The position numbers were made by a program, and so were the translations under genes. The notes under the pieces were generated by a model that saw nothing but the letters and a program-made list of their open reading frames with translations, ran no database searches and was not told the origin of the DNA. From Leuctra nigra (taxonomy: Eukaryota > Arthropoda > Insecta > Plecoptera > Leuctridae), in NCBI GenBank assembly GCA_934045905.1, contig OW203769.1, positions 14,353,705-14,417,704 of the forward strand: a stretch of 64,000 nt of DNA, written 5' to 3'. Every line of letters starts with the position of its first letter. Within the stretch, counting starts at the first letter, position 1. Positions 24,301-34,657 of this stretch are shown here, in pieces.

Positions 24301-25252
24301 TTTGTGTAAGTCTTCATCAGAGTGTGGAGTGTTTAATGATTGATATCATGACATCAATGCCGAATTGCCATTGCCCATCTACGGCAAGGGCGGATTTGTG
24401 TCTTCATCAGAGAGTGGAGTGCTTAATGATTGATATCATAACATCAATGCCGAATTGCCATTGCCCATCTACGGCAAGGGCGGATTTGTGTAAGTCTTCG
24501 TCAGAGAGTGGAGTGTTTAATGATTGATATCATGACATCAATGCCGAATTGCCATTGCCCATCTACGGCAAGGGCGGATTTGTGTAAGTCTTGATCAGAG
24601 AGTGGAGTGTTTAATGATTGATATCATGACATCAATGCCGAGTGGAGTGTTTAATGATTGATATCATGACATCAATGCCGAATTGCCATTGCCCATCTAC
24701 GGCAAGGGCGGATTTGTGTAAGTCTTCATCAGAGTGTGGAGTGCTTAATGATTGATATCATAACATCAATGCCGAATTGCCATTGCCCATCTACGGCAAG
24801 GGCGGATTTGTGTAAGTCTTCATCAGAGTGTGGAGTGCTTAATGATTGATATCATGACATCAATGCCGAATTGCCATTGCCCATCTACGGCAAGGGCGGA
24901 TTTGTGTAAGTTTCATCAGAGAGTGGAGTGTTTAATGATTGATATCATAACATCAATGCCGAATTGCCATTGCCCATCTACGGCAAGGGCGGATTTGTGT
25001 AAGTCTTCATCAGAGTGTGGAGTGTTTAATGATTGATATCATGACATCAATGCCGAATTGCCATTGCCCATCTACGGCAAGGGCTGATTTGTGTAAGTCT
25101 TCATCAGAGTGTGGAGTGCTTAATGATTGATATCATGACATCAATGCCGAATTGCCATTGCCCATCTACGGCAAGGGCGGATTTGTGTAAGTCTCCATCA
25201 GAGAGTGGAGTGTTTAATGATTGATATCATGACATCAATGCCGAATTGCCAT
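15308..25252 (+). repeat. 9.9-kb tandem array copied from the exon 3/intron 3 junction
   Basis: About 106 head-to-tail units start with the last 28 bp of exon 3 (TGCCCATCTACGGCAAGGGC, then GGATTTGT) and run through the donor into GTTTAATGATTGATATCATG and CATCAATGCCGAATTGCCA. There are three length classes: 94 bp (GTAAGTCTTCATCAG), 93 bp (GTAAGTCACATCAG) and 90 bp (GTGTCTTCATCAG), the last lacking the AAGT and hence the donor; about 21 units are of this type. Units are nearly identical, which points to recent expansion. Apparent 67-98-codon open frames here are repeat by-products. The first unit is the functional exon edge; the last ends at GCCATGGGG. Confidence 0.95.
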
Positions 25253-25296
25253 GGGGTGGAGGTTACATGTTAATAAATTCTACTTCGTTTTCTTAA
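25253..25296. other. Array end and TTAA target of the next element
   Basis: Unique sequence of 44 bp between the end of the tandem array and the TTAA (25293-25296) that flanks the next transposon. Confidence 0.6.
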
Positions 25297-27103
25297 GGTG
25301 GTGCAAGCGCGAGCGATTTTGCCGCGTGTTGAAGGCACTTTTTGGGATACGATTGGAGACGAAATGGTTTGACGAAATTATTTGAAATTTTGATCATAAT
25401 TAGATAAAAGACAAACTCAGGGTTATCACTTGGTTCATTTTTAATTTTTTGCTTTTTTTTATTAATTAAATTGGTTGATTTTTGGTGAAAAATAATATAT
25501 TTTCTTGTTTTGCTGGGTGCCGTATAAAATTTAATTAAAAAATGAGCCAACTTATAAACCTAAGTTTGTCTTTTATCTAGTCATGATTAAAATTTGAGAT
25601 CAATTGGTTCACGGGTTTGCTCTCCAATCGTATCGGAAATGTAATAGTTTTGCGCGGTTTTGTTGAATAACCTAAGATAGATAACAAGGCACGAAGCAAA
25701 AACGAATAAATGCTACTAATATACAATCCCCATAAAAAACACTCAGTGTAAAAATACCAGCCAAGTCTCTTCAACTAAAAAAAAAAAATGAAATCTAAAA
25801 ATTCTGCACTGAAACGTAGTGATATCAAAAAATTAGCCAAGTCAAAACTTTATTTGAAAATTAAAAAATACTTGGCGCATCGTGTATATAAATAGCTTAG
25901 AAGTATAGGCTAGATATAAATACATATACTTATAGTATACCTACAATGCCCTAAAAAAACGATGCGCCAAGTATATTTTAATTTTCAAATAAAGTTTTGA
26001 CTTGGCTAATTTTTTGATATCACTACGTTTCAGTGCAGAATTTTTAGATTTCATATTTTTTTTTAGTTGAAGAGACTTGGCTGGTATTTTTACACGGAGT
26101 GTTTTTTATGGGGATATCACTTATTTTTTTAGTTTATTTACACAACTTGTAAAACTTATTGGGGCAACAATGGATAATTCCTTAATTCCTTTAAAAAAAT
26201 ACGCTATTTCCGAATTAGTTACTAAGAAAAATTTTGTTTGGAGCTAAATATAAACTTAAAGTGATATGCCATGAAGAATTGCGAAAGCATCGTTCCAATA
26301 GGTCCAGCCGTTTTCGAGATATGGCATCACTTCCGGTTTTCAAAATGGCGGCTGAAAGTTCTTACACATTGTATTAATATGTATATAAATACTAATATTT
26401 CATTATAAGCCTTCTGAATATGTAGTTGGTTTTTATCTAAAGGGGAAGTGAATTTAGGCAGATTTCGCTAAACTATGACGTCATTTCCGGTTTCAGTAAT
26501 AAGAAAACTTTAATTTCACTGTTGTTATTTCATATAAAGGACCGTCTGAATCGATTGGCGCAAATTTCGTTCCGATCGGTTTAGCCGTTTTTGAGATATG
26601 ACGTCACTTCCGGTTTCAAAATGGCGGCAAAAAAAATTTATGAGGGCAAGGTATCATCAGGCAGACGAGCTGTATATGTGGTGAAAGTTTTAGGTCAATC
26701 GGCCCAGCCGTTTAGGCTGTGGCGGAGACCGCGGAATTTATTGGAAGATGAATCATTATTATCATCTGAAGAAAGCCGTACAATTTCACGGTTTTCAGGG
26801 TCCTCCAGGTCGCAAAAGGCATAACGTATTGTTCCCAAATTTGGTAAATGTGGTGGGGTGGGCCATAGCTCGAAATTAAGATATTTCGCAACAATGTGAG
26901 ATTTCCCAATTTTAAGATCCAGTAGGCCGAAAATGCCACTTTGATGCTTACAGTAAAAGTGGGTTGCTCCAGCCTTTTTAAATGAGAGTGTGCGCGCGCC
27001 GTACGACTTGGCTGGCGTGGAGCGACCGCTCCACTAGATCAGACTGATCATGTGAACATCCTATCAAAGTTACACCCACTTAATGATTGTTCCTTGCACC
27101 ACC
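25297..27103. mobile_element. TTAA-flanked DNA transposon (GGTGGTGCAAG ends), split by a Helitron-like insertion
   Basis: The ends are inverted repeats, GGTGGTGCAAGCGCGAGCG on the left and CTTGCACCACC on the right, each bordered by TTAA (25293-25296 and 27104-27107). Without the inserted Helitron-like copy 3 it is roughly 500 bp, non-coding, and matches 9508-10012 in the opposite orientation. Its interior has foldback arms around GATACGATTGGAGAC. TTAA duplication suggests a piggyBac-type MITE. Confidence 0.7.
25727..27038. mobile_element. Helitron-like element, copy 3 (reverse orientation)
   Basis: It reads ACAA|TCCCCATAAAAAACAC at the left and GACCGCTCCACTAGA|TCAG at the right. The intact copy of the host element at 9561-9577 shows the uninterrupted site, so the insertion is between A and T with no target duplication. 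A foldback (25727-26116) has arms of about 160 bp sharing the private variants CTGCACTGAAACGTAGTG and CTTTATTTGAAAATT. The body then carries, in reverse, TGACGTCACTTCCGGT (26602) and two variants at 26325 and 26470. Confidence 0.75.
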
Positions 27104-27107
27104 TTAA

Positions 27108-28124
27108 ACTCACCAAATTGCTTGGAATTGAGATCAAATTTACAACAATTTTCAGGGAGCTATTTCCCAGGACCGGCAAGTATTTGACCGGTAGGGGGGG
27201 GGGGGATTGATATGGGTTGATTTAAATTTATAAACTGTGATCAACTGAAGAAAATGCCTGTAATGTACGGTTTCTTCCAATTGAGTTTTATCTTTCATAA
27301 ATCATGAACTAACTATAATTATGAAAGTGGATCTAAAAACGTATAGAGGAGAGGCAAAGTCGGTGTTTACTTTGCTGGGAAAAGGCAGGGCTGTAACAAG
27401 GGGTGTGCAAGTTGTGCGGCAGCACAAGGCGCCGCCAACAAGGGGGCGCCAGGAATACAAATTTTTATGTAATGACTTTTTTTGCATCCAAAATTAATTT
27501 TTGCGAATTAAAAACACAAAAAACTCTCTGCGGGGCATGGTTGATGACGGTGTTGATTTCAGTCATACCCAAGAGGTCTAAGCCCCCCCCCCCCCCCTTT
27601 CTCAAATTAATGCGCCCCTTAAAGAATTTTGGAATAAAGTTTTGAAATAAAAATTATTTTGCTGAAAAAAGTTTAAGTGAAATTGAACGTTAGAAATGAT
27701 TAAAAACCATTAAAATCCTATAAAAAAATCAATATATTCCATTTCAGGGCCCTAGACCCGCATATGGTTATAAGGTTCTCCCCCCCCCCCCCCCCCCCCC
27801 CCCCCGCCACTCATTGCTGTCATTGTCAAGGGCCGTGGAAATGTTTGACCACTGTTTTGCATAATTATTTGTTTTGTGCACAACCAAAGTTTTGGTTTGT
27901 CCTAGTCTGAAATCATCACTGGTTGGGCATAGAGTTTTCCGGGGTGGTGAGGTTGGGGGGGGGGGGGGGGGGGCGCCAAAATTTAGATTTGCTCCGGGTG
28001 CCGAAATCCCTAGTTACGGCACTTGGGAAAAGGGAAAACAAAACATAATGCATTTATATTTATCGCGGATTATCTTTATATTTCGGTCTTTGTGAATGCA
28101 TTAATCTCCCGTGTGGTGTTTCAG
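27108..28124. other. Rest of intron 3 with poly-C/poly-G tracts
   Basis: No exon was seen. It contains long homopolymers: a C run near 27583-27598, about 27 C near 27779-27805 and a G run near 27956-27973, plus GGGCGCCA-type motifs, probably degraded transposon ends. The homopolymers are likely sites of sequencing or assembly error. Confidence 0.5.
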
Positions 28125-28236
28125 ACTGGACTTGGAGAACTTCTCAATTAACATCAACATTCAACTGGGCACATCTCTCTCTGGAGGATTCTTCATCAAG
28201 ACCCTGGTCCTTGACATGGGGCTCACCGGCTTCCAT
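28125..28236 (+). CDS. Gene 1 exon 4
   Basis: The acceptor is GTGGTGTTTCAG and the donor GTAAGT. It enters in phase 2 (GT|A gives Val) and leaves in phase 0. It encodes about residues 157-194: LDLENFSININIQLGTSLSG, then two strands ending GLTGFH, the amphipathic beta pattern expected in the TULIP barrel. It is separated from exon 3 by 12.8 kb, most of which is the tandem array. Confidence 0.8.
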
Positions 28237-28720
28237 GTAAGTACTGGGAGGTTACCTAATCACATTTCATTCAAGACTAATACAAATCCAGGTAGAGCAA
28301 TATCAATAACATTGCAGGACTATAGTCTTGGACTAGGAGAACAATGCTATTCCACCACTGAAGTCAAAGTCTAAATGAATATTAGGTTACCCCTCTGCAT
28401 TCCTACACGTCTAGAGGGATGTATTTTCACCCGACAACAATCTCGTAAGGACAATCCCAAGGGCACTCTGCCATTGAGCAAAAATATAACAAAGTCAAAA
28501 ATCTACTGATTTAAAATTACAAGTTGTAACTTCAAATACAATACCATGGGTCACAAAAGAAAAAAGAAAATCGGATTAATAAAATATGGAGGGTGCAGGG
28601 AAAGAACGCTATGTGTCAATTTAAAAAAAATAGTTTAGGTTGTAATCTTGCAGTGTTTTTTATGAGCTTTCAGAATATACCCTCGGTTTTTAGAAAATAT
28701 TGCCACAAAGTCTTAAGAGG

Positions 28721-29565
28721 CAGGCGCGTAGGAATAGGGGGGGAAAGGGGGGAACGGACCCCCCCTGTTTGGAGCCTGACCCCCCACCCCCCTGCCAGAG
28801 ATCCTGACCCCCCCTGCTAGAGACTCTGACCCCACTGCTAGAGATCCTGAACACATTCAGATATTCACAAATGTTGATTAAGTGTTGCACAGAATGCACA
28901 GATTTGCTCCATTATGAGGTTGAATTCTCAAAATTTTCTCAAGATTTGCAAAACTAATTGAACACAGGTATTATCCAATGAGACAACTCATTTACTCATT
29001 AATGTCCAACATAATCATCCTCATGAATCAAATTAAATAATACACGTTTAACTAATAGATTCCAAAACACATACAGATTTTTCTTATTGATTGCTTATTT
29101 CTGTTGCTCTTGCAACCTTTTTCAAAGGTCGATTCCAAAATCATTTCATAATCGATTCTCTTTCACTAGATTTCAAGTACTTCCCTGCGGGGCCATTTAG
29201 GATTTTGTAAAATAACAAAATTTTATTTTGTCTCTTGTATCCCCAAGAATATTGCATAGGACACACATCTAGTGGAGCGGTCGCTCCACCCAGCCAAGTC
29301 GTACGGTACACTCACACTCACTCAACATACTGTAAATGCCTAATAAACCGAGGAGCAGACCAAACACTTTTACTGTAAGCAACAACATGGCATTTTCGGC
29401 CTACTGGATGTCAACATTGGAAAATCTCACATTGTTGCGAAATATCTTAATTTCGAGCTATGGCCCACCTCACCCCCTATACCAAATTTGGGAACAACAG
29501 GTTATGTCATTTGCGAGCAAGATGGCCGTGAAAACAGTGAAATTACACCCCTTTTAAAAGCTATC

Positions 29566-29618
<53 letters not shown>

Positions 29619-30930
29619 CAGATATCAGGAAACACTGTTGACAGGGCCACAGCCTAAACGGGTTAACCGATCGATCTGAAATTTTTACCACGTGTGCACT
29701 TTTGGCGTCTAAGGTGCCTTTTGCTATAACCGGTTTTATGCCGCCATTTTGAAACCGGAAGTGACGTCATATCTCGAAAACGGCTGAACCGATCGAAACG
29801 AAATTTGTGCCAATCGATTCAGACGGTCATCTTTATGAAACATCAATAGTCGAAATAGAAATGCACTATTACTAAAACCGGAAATGACGCCATAACAATG
29901 CCAAATCTGACTAAAACCATCTCTTATAACAATAAATACATATTCAGAAGGCTTATAATGTTACATAACATTTAAGATACAGATATTAGGTGGCAGTGAT
30001 GTCAGCCGCCATTTTGAAAACTGGAAGTGATGCGATAACTCGAGAACAGTTGGACCGATTGGAACGATGCTTTCGCAATTCATCATGGAATATAATTTTA
30101 AGCTTACATTTAGCACCAAACACAATTCTTTATAGCAACCAAACCACAAAGGCGTATTTTTTTGAAGGAATTATAGTCATTGGTGAAACAATGTTACAAG
30201 TTATAAGAATAAACTGAAAAAAGGAGTGATATCCCCATAAAAAACACTCCGTGTAAAAATACCAGCCAAGTCTCTTCAACTAAAAAAAAATAGAAGAAAT
30301 CTGAAAATTCAGCACTGAAAAGTAGTGATATCAAAAAATGGCCAAGTCAAAACTTTTCAAAAAATACTTGGCGCATCGTTTTTTTTAGGACATGTGTAGA
30401 TGAGTACATTTCATTTCCTGCCTACTTCTATACTATTTATATGAACGATGCGCCAAGTATTTTTTGAAAAGTTTTGACTTGGCCATTTTTTGATATCACT
30501 ACTTTTCAGTGCTGAATTTTCAGATTTCTTCTATTTTTTTTTAGTTGAAGAGACTTGGCTGGTATTTTTACACGGAGTGTTTTTTATGGGGATTTTAAAT
30601 TTCTTTAAAAAAGATGCCAAAAAAGCTTCGAATTCGATTCTTTTTTGTATCAAGGTGTAAAAAAATGCCCTGCGGGGCCATTGGGAATTCTATAAAAACA
30701 AGTTTTCTTAAGTTCCCACAGAATATTGCATATCACACATTTTACATTTCTTTGAGAAGAATAGCTTAAAATTCGATTATTTTGTATCAAAAATTCAAAA
30801 AAGGCCCTGCGGGGCTAAGTGGGGGGTGAGTCCCCCAGACCCCTTGTAGCAGTGAACTACCTATTCCTGACATCCATCGATCCCCTATAATTTTGACCCC
30901 CCCTGTCAAAATAAAGTTCCTACGCGCCTG
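28721..30930. mobile_element. hAT-like non-autonomous element
   Basis: The terminal inverted repeat CAGGCGCGTAGGAA occurs at the left end and its complement TTCCTACGCGCCTG at the right. The flanks TTAAGAGG (28713-28720) and TTAAAGG (30931-30937) fit an 8-bp target duplication with one base lost. Termini of the CAGG type and an 8-bp duplication suggest hAT. The interior has poly-C/G stretches and repeated CCCTGCGGGGCC blocks but no transposase. It hosts Helitron-like copy 4. A degraded relative of the left end lies at 43048. Confidence 0.65.
29268..30592. mobile_element. Helitron-like element, copy 4 (compact copy)
   Basis: It reads CACACA|TCTAGTGGAGCGGTC at the left and TTTTTATGGGGA|TTTTAAAT at the right. 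A related uninterrupted stretch in the host element at about 30735-30756 (CACACATTTTACATTTCTTT) shows insertion between A and T with no duplication. The interior has a GAT microsatellite (about 29565-29618), GCCGCCATTTTGAAACCGGA with GTGACGTCA at 29738-29769, variants at 29876 and 30008, and a foldback at 30232-30592 with arms of about 160 bp. Confidence 0.8.
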
Positions 30931-31494
30931 TTAAAGGCAAACGGAAGCGAACGGGAATCGCACGGTTCGCCAGAGCGTTTTTTAGAAATTTTGTCTTCCC
31001 ACTAAATAATTCTTAAAAATCAGAAAATAACGACCCATAACAGCCCAATAGACTAAATAATGCCGCACACTGGAGTTCATTATGACCTCTGGTACGACCT
31101 CAAAGTGTTAAATACGATTTTTTAGGTAAAATAATCGTATTTAACACTTTGAGGTCGTACCAGAGGTCCTAATGAACTCCAGAGTGCGGCATTATTTAGT
31201 CTATTGGGCTGTTATGGGTCGTTACTATCTGATTTTTTAGAATTATTTAGTGGGAAGACAAAATTTCAAAAAAAACGCTCTGACGAACCGTGCGATTCCC
31301 GTTCGCTTCCGTTTGCCTCTTAAAAAACGCAATTGAAATATCGATTTGTATGGAAGATAGACACAAGTTTCAACATAAAATTTCGTTTATCTCAGTTTCA
31401 TCCGAATGTGACTTATAGCGTTCTTTCCCTGTACCCGTCAAATCAGTCCGCTTGTATAACTAACATTGCAACTAACACCACCCTCTGTCCCAAG

Positions 31495-31767
31495 GCCAAC
31501 TTCGAGATGCTCCTCGGCGACGCCGGCCTCTCGCTGGTCGTCAACGAGATGATCAACGACCTCGCCATGGACTTCTTCAGCAAGTTCAAGGTCGAGATCG
31601 AGACCGCCATTGCCAACAACATCATCAGGTGGTTCAACGGCGACGGTACGACCCCGCCCACAGCGACCATCGCCGAGGTGATGGAGGCGATCAGGAACTT
31701 CCCCGGAGTCCAGCCGATGGCGGAGTGCAAACCGTTAGCCCGGGGCGAGTGCAAGCCACTGCACTAA
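31495..31767 (+). CDS. Gene 1 exon 5 (last coding exon)
   Basis: Read in phase 0 from acceptor CTCTGTCCCAAG, which follows two good branch-site matches (AACTAAC) and a pyrimidine tract. It encodes about residues 195-284: NFEMLLGDAGLSLVVNEMIN, then a long amphipathic helix like the C-terminal helix of JHBP-type proteins, and a tail with two cysteines ending CKPLH and TAA. An in-frame CAG acceptor at 31446 would add 16 residues. That stretch has AT-rich, intron-like composition and would insert into a strand-helix junction, so the AAG site is preferred, though less canonical. Confidence 0.7.
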   Translation, partial: ANFEMLLGDAGLSLVVNEMINDLAMDFFSKFKVEIETAIANNIIRWFNGDGTTPPTATIAEVMEAIRNFPGVQPMAECKPLARGECKPLH

Positions 31768-32108
31768 ATGCACTTGCTGACTCAGCCGTCTTATCCATAT
31801 GCTTCCATTTGTACATACTACTTAGTGTTTAATATGTGTTAATTAAGGAATTCTGTTTAATATATGTTAATATTTAAGGAACTTTGGTGTTTTAATTTTG
31901 AGAATCGTTTTGTTTATCACCATTTTCCCGTTCAAATTCCGTATTACCTTAGTTTCATCATACAAATTACAAAAGGGTGGTAATGGAGGTCGTGTTTTCT
32001 AAAGTCTACTTCTAAAATCACCTAAAAGAGTGTTTTCATTTCTTTTAGTTCTATTCTCTTGGAAGATGTCAACATTTACTTATAATAATGTTCATCAATC
32101 TATAGGAT

Positions 32109-32404
32109 CTGTACGTCAGAAGTAGAAGGGCGGAGTCAATTTCAATCATTCTTGAGATAAGCTCAAAATCGAGTAAATCTGCATTCATCCAATCATATTT
32201 GTAATTGTGAGATGAGTGCACCAGAATTCAGTACACACTATTTGAATAATTTATTCAAGAAAGGGCGTAAGTCCAGGAGAGTTTATCACTGTTTCTTTGC
32301 TGAATCATAACAAATGGACTTGTGCTCTTTTTTGAATTAAAAAAAACTGTAAAATTTGTCAATTTGTAAAATTGACTTTCGACCTTCTACCTCGGAGGTA
32401 CAGA
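32109..32404. mobile_element. MITE, GAGGTAGAAGG-ended family
   Basis: The ends CTGTACGTCAGAAGTAGAAG and CTTCTACCTCGGAGGTACAG are inverted repeats and match the family at 968, 45891 and 46505. No coding sequence. Confidence 0.65.
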
Positions 32405-32616
32405 ATTATCTTATTCATCAAATATAATTGAACTCGCAAGAAACCACCAATTACGATCTATTTCTTGTAAGAACAGCATTTTTTAAACTACTAATCGTAA
32501 TATTTGCGAGCAGACATTAAAGTTTTAAAGATCAAATCTTGTTTATTTAATTAGGCGAATTCTGCTGATAGATAGCTGTTCACATGCTATGTTGGGGTGC
32601 TCCCTATTTTCTAGGA

Positions 32617-32622
32617 AATAAA
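32617..32622 (+). terminator. Possible polyadenylation signal for gene 1
   Basis: AATAAA lies about 850 bp after the stop codon. It is the first exact canonical hexamer seen on this strand downstream of exon 5, but the distance is long and variant signals could be used instead. Confidence 0.25.
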
Positions 32623-33055
32623 GTCACAACGAGCTAGTTAAAAATATTATGCATACCGTTTATTAGGGCGTGAAGAAATCAATTCTTTGAATTCGCATAT
32701 TTCAGGGGAATTGTCAAGGATGACAGAATATTTAATAAAGAAAACACAAAATTAAATCACACAAATCACAATTTAATTGCCATTTATCGTCATCATAAAA
32801 TAATTATAATATAATGAATATATTTGATTCCTAAACCTAAACAATGAAAATACACAATATTTGTTTAAATATGCACTAATATTGACATTTAGAACAGGAT
32901 CTTGGCAAGATTGTTACATCACATAACATGTATAGAATACTTACGTATAACTTAAGACTAACATTGACCAATCACAGGCCAGACATTTTACAAGATTCAT
33001 TTTACGTAAAAACTAAATGATTTATTCTGAGCACATTGTACAATGTACTATCCGT

Positions 33056-33985
33056 ATACGAGAGAAGGGCAATAGAATCCACATAAATGGGTTCCATCTT
33101 GGGTTATTTATGTATTAGCATCTTTTTACCTGACAAAAGTGTACGTTCTAGTCCGTTATACAAGAATGGTTGAGTAGGGTTTACGGCCATGTTAGAATTC
33201 CTTTTAAAATGTATACCAATATTAATGAAACCATACTACTTTCAATGAGCACAGTTTGATACAAATATTCTTGATTGACGTTCCACTTTTACATCACAAA
33301 TCAGCTCTGTTGACATTCTTCACATTTTACCAATCATCTTTCTTATTTGAACGGTACCTTATATTTTTGAACGACTATCTTATTCTAAAAAAATTTAACC
33401 TTTAAAAATGACACTAATTTCAATATTTGTCAATTTCCATTTCATGTCTCCTATGTTACCTAATGGGGTTAACGATGAACTTCAATCAAAAATATAAAAG
33501 TGTGTCATATAGTAAAGAACCCTATTTTTTAGTTGTGTAGCAGCTGTGGCATGATTTCATTAATCTTTGGAATGAATCTAAAATGAAACCCTTGGACTTT
33601 TGTCAAAGCACTTCCCAAGAAAATGTATCATTTTGTGTATATTCTTCTCCCTTATCATGTGGTACATTGAGATACCCACAACACTGCTTTTCCAAGAACG
33701 ACAATAGTTACCCTGTAACAATAAATACCTACAACACAACAGTTAAAACTTCACGAACAAGAAGGCAAGTTCTTTGACAACTATTTGTCAACACAATCAT
33801 ACCAAGAGAGCATGGGAAGAGCATCTACATAAGAAAGGCTCGGTTTATTAGGTTTTTAGCATTAGCAGTACGAAAAAGTTCAACCAATCTGTTGTTTTCT
33901 TGATATTTCTTGATTGAAACTGTTGTAATACCCTAATAATGGAGCCTTTTGTGTGTATTTCCTCCCATTCTCGCGGTACATAGAG
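33056..33985. mobile_element. Inverted-repeat element (GAATCCACATAAA ends)
   Basis: The left end GAGAGAAGGGCAATAGAATC and right end TTTCCTCCCATTCTCGCGG are degenerate inverted repeats of about 40 bp; the inner parts read CACATAAATGGGTTCC and GGAGCCTTTTGTGTGT. A shorter relative with the same ends is at about 52723-53030. No transposase was seen. Confidence 0.45.
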
Positions 33986-34546
33986 TAATAATGACAGATC
34001 GAACTACACATCACAAAACTATTTCATGTACGATTATATTTAAATCGACAGACAATTCACGTTTAGTCCATCGAAGCTCTGTATTATTTTGATTTTTCTC
34101 ACAAACGAAAATACATTTTCTTCACATTCTTACGTCTCTTGACTTCTTCACAATTCGAACACTTTTAATTTATAGACATATACCTACTTTATACATTCAC
34201 AGAGAACTAATATCTCTCGTAAAATTATGAGCACTTTAAAAATATTACAAATCTTCAAGAATTGGTCTTCAGAAATTGAAAGAAAACTTATTTGCTGCAT
34301 AATTCGGAATTTTAATTGAGAGCAGGATAATAATATATTAAGTCATTTGAGAAATATTGAGTACGCGTTTGTTCATAAGTACGACTTCTAAAGTAATTTA
34401 CAAACCTGAAGATTTAACAGTAACGAGAGAATTTCACATCGTAGCTCAAGAAATTGAGTAAATTATTTCATTCCATAAGGCGGGGATGACGAGATACAAG
34501 TCGGCCAATGAGAGGGCTTTAAAGTGTGTTACTTGACGGATAAGGT

Positions 34547-34552
34547 TTTATT
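34547..34552 (-). terminator. Possible polyadenylation signal for gene 2
   Basis: AATAAA on the minus strand, about 540 bp after the gene 2 stop codon and just beyond the 36-bp repeat array that would form most of the 3' UTR. Position is plausible; there is no direct evidence of use. Confidence 0.35.
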
Positions 34553-34657
34553 CGGAGCTCGTCAAACAGGCCCGAGTCGTAACAAATAAACAAACGCAGA
34601 ATCAATGCGACAGTACCCTGTAGTCTTTCGACGACCTTCTCCTCGAGGGACCAAACA

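Larger units (their letters stand above)
28717..31319. mobile_element. TTAA-flanked palindromic MITE, interrupted
   Basis: TTAA at 28713-28716 and 31320-31323 bounds an element that starts GAGG, is interrupted from 28721 to 30930, and resumes at 30935 GGCAAACGGAAGCGAACGGG. The right arm is the near-perfect complement and ends CCCGTTCGCTTCCGTTTGCC. Arms are about 185 bp and the uninterrupted element would be about 386 bp. Piggybac-type TTAA target use; no coding sequence. Confidence 0.75.
28591..31436. mobile_element. MITE (AAAGAACGCTAT ends) split by a nested insertion, intron 4
   Basis: The left half (28591-28712) starts GGGTGCAGGGAAAGAACGCT and the right half (about 31324-31436) ends AGCGTTCTTTCCCTGTACCC. 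Joined, the halves match the uninterrupted relative at 41654-41872, including ATACCCTCGGTTTTTAGAAA and AACGCAATTGAAATATCGAT. The 2.6 kb between is a TTAA palindrome, itself split by a hAT-like element, itself carrying a Helitron-like copy. The right end lies 58 bp before exon 5. Confidence 0.75.
31768..34546. other. Intergenic region between two convergent genes
   Basis: AT-rich, with no convincing exon. It holds the probable 3' UTR of gene 1, a possible AATAAA at 32617, a MITE at 32109-32404 and a longer inverted-repeat element at about 33056-33985. The 64-codon open frame at 33583 lies inside that element and has no recognisable domain. Confidence 0.5.

Noticed and set aside
15542..25036. 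Dozens of repeated 67-98-codon open frames as a tandem gene family
   Set aside because: They are windows of the 90-94-bp array. The frame is broken by the unit-length mixture, and the encoded peptides change only with the array variants. No start context or domain.
15308..25252. CRISPR-like array
   Set aside because: Repeats are contiguous with no unique spacers, the setting is eukaryotic, and the unit derives from an exon edge.
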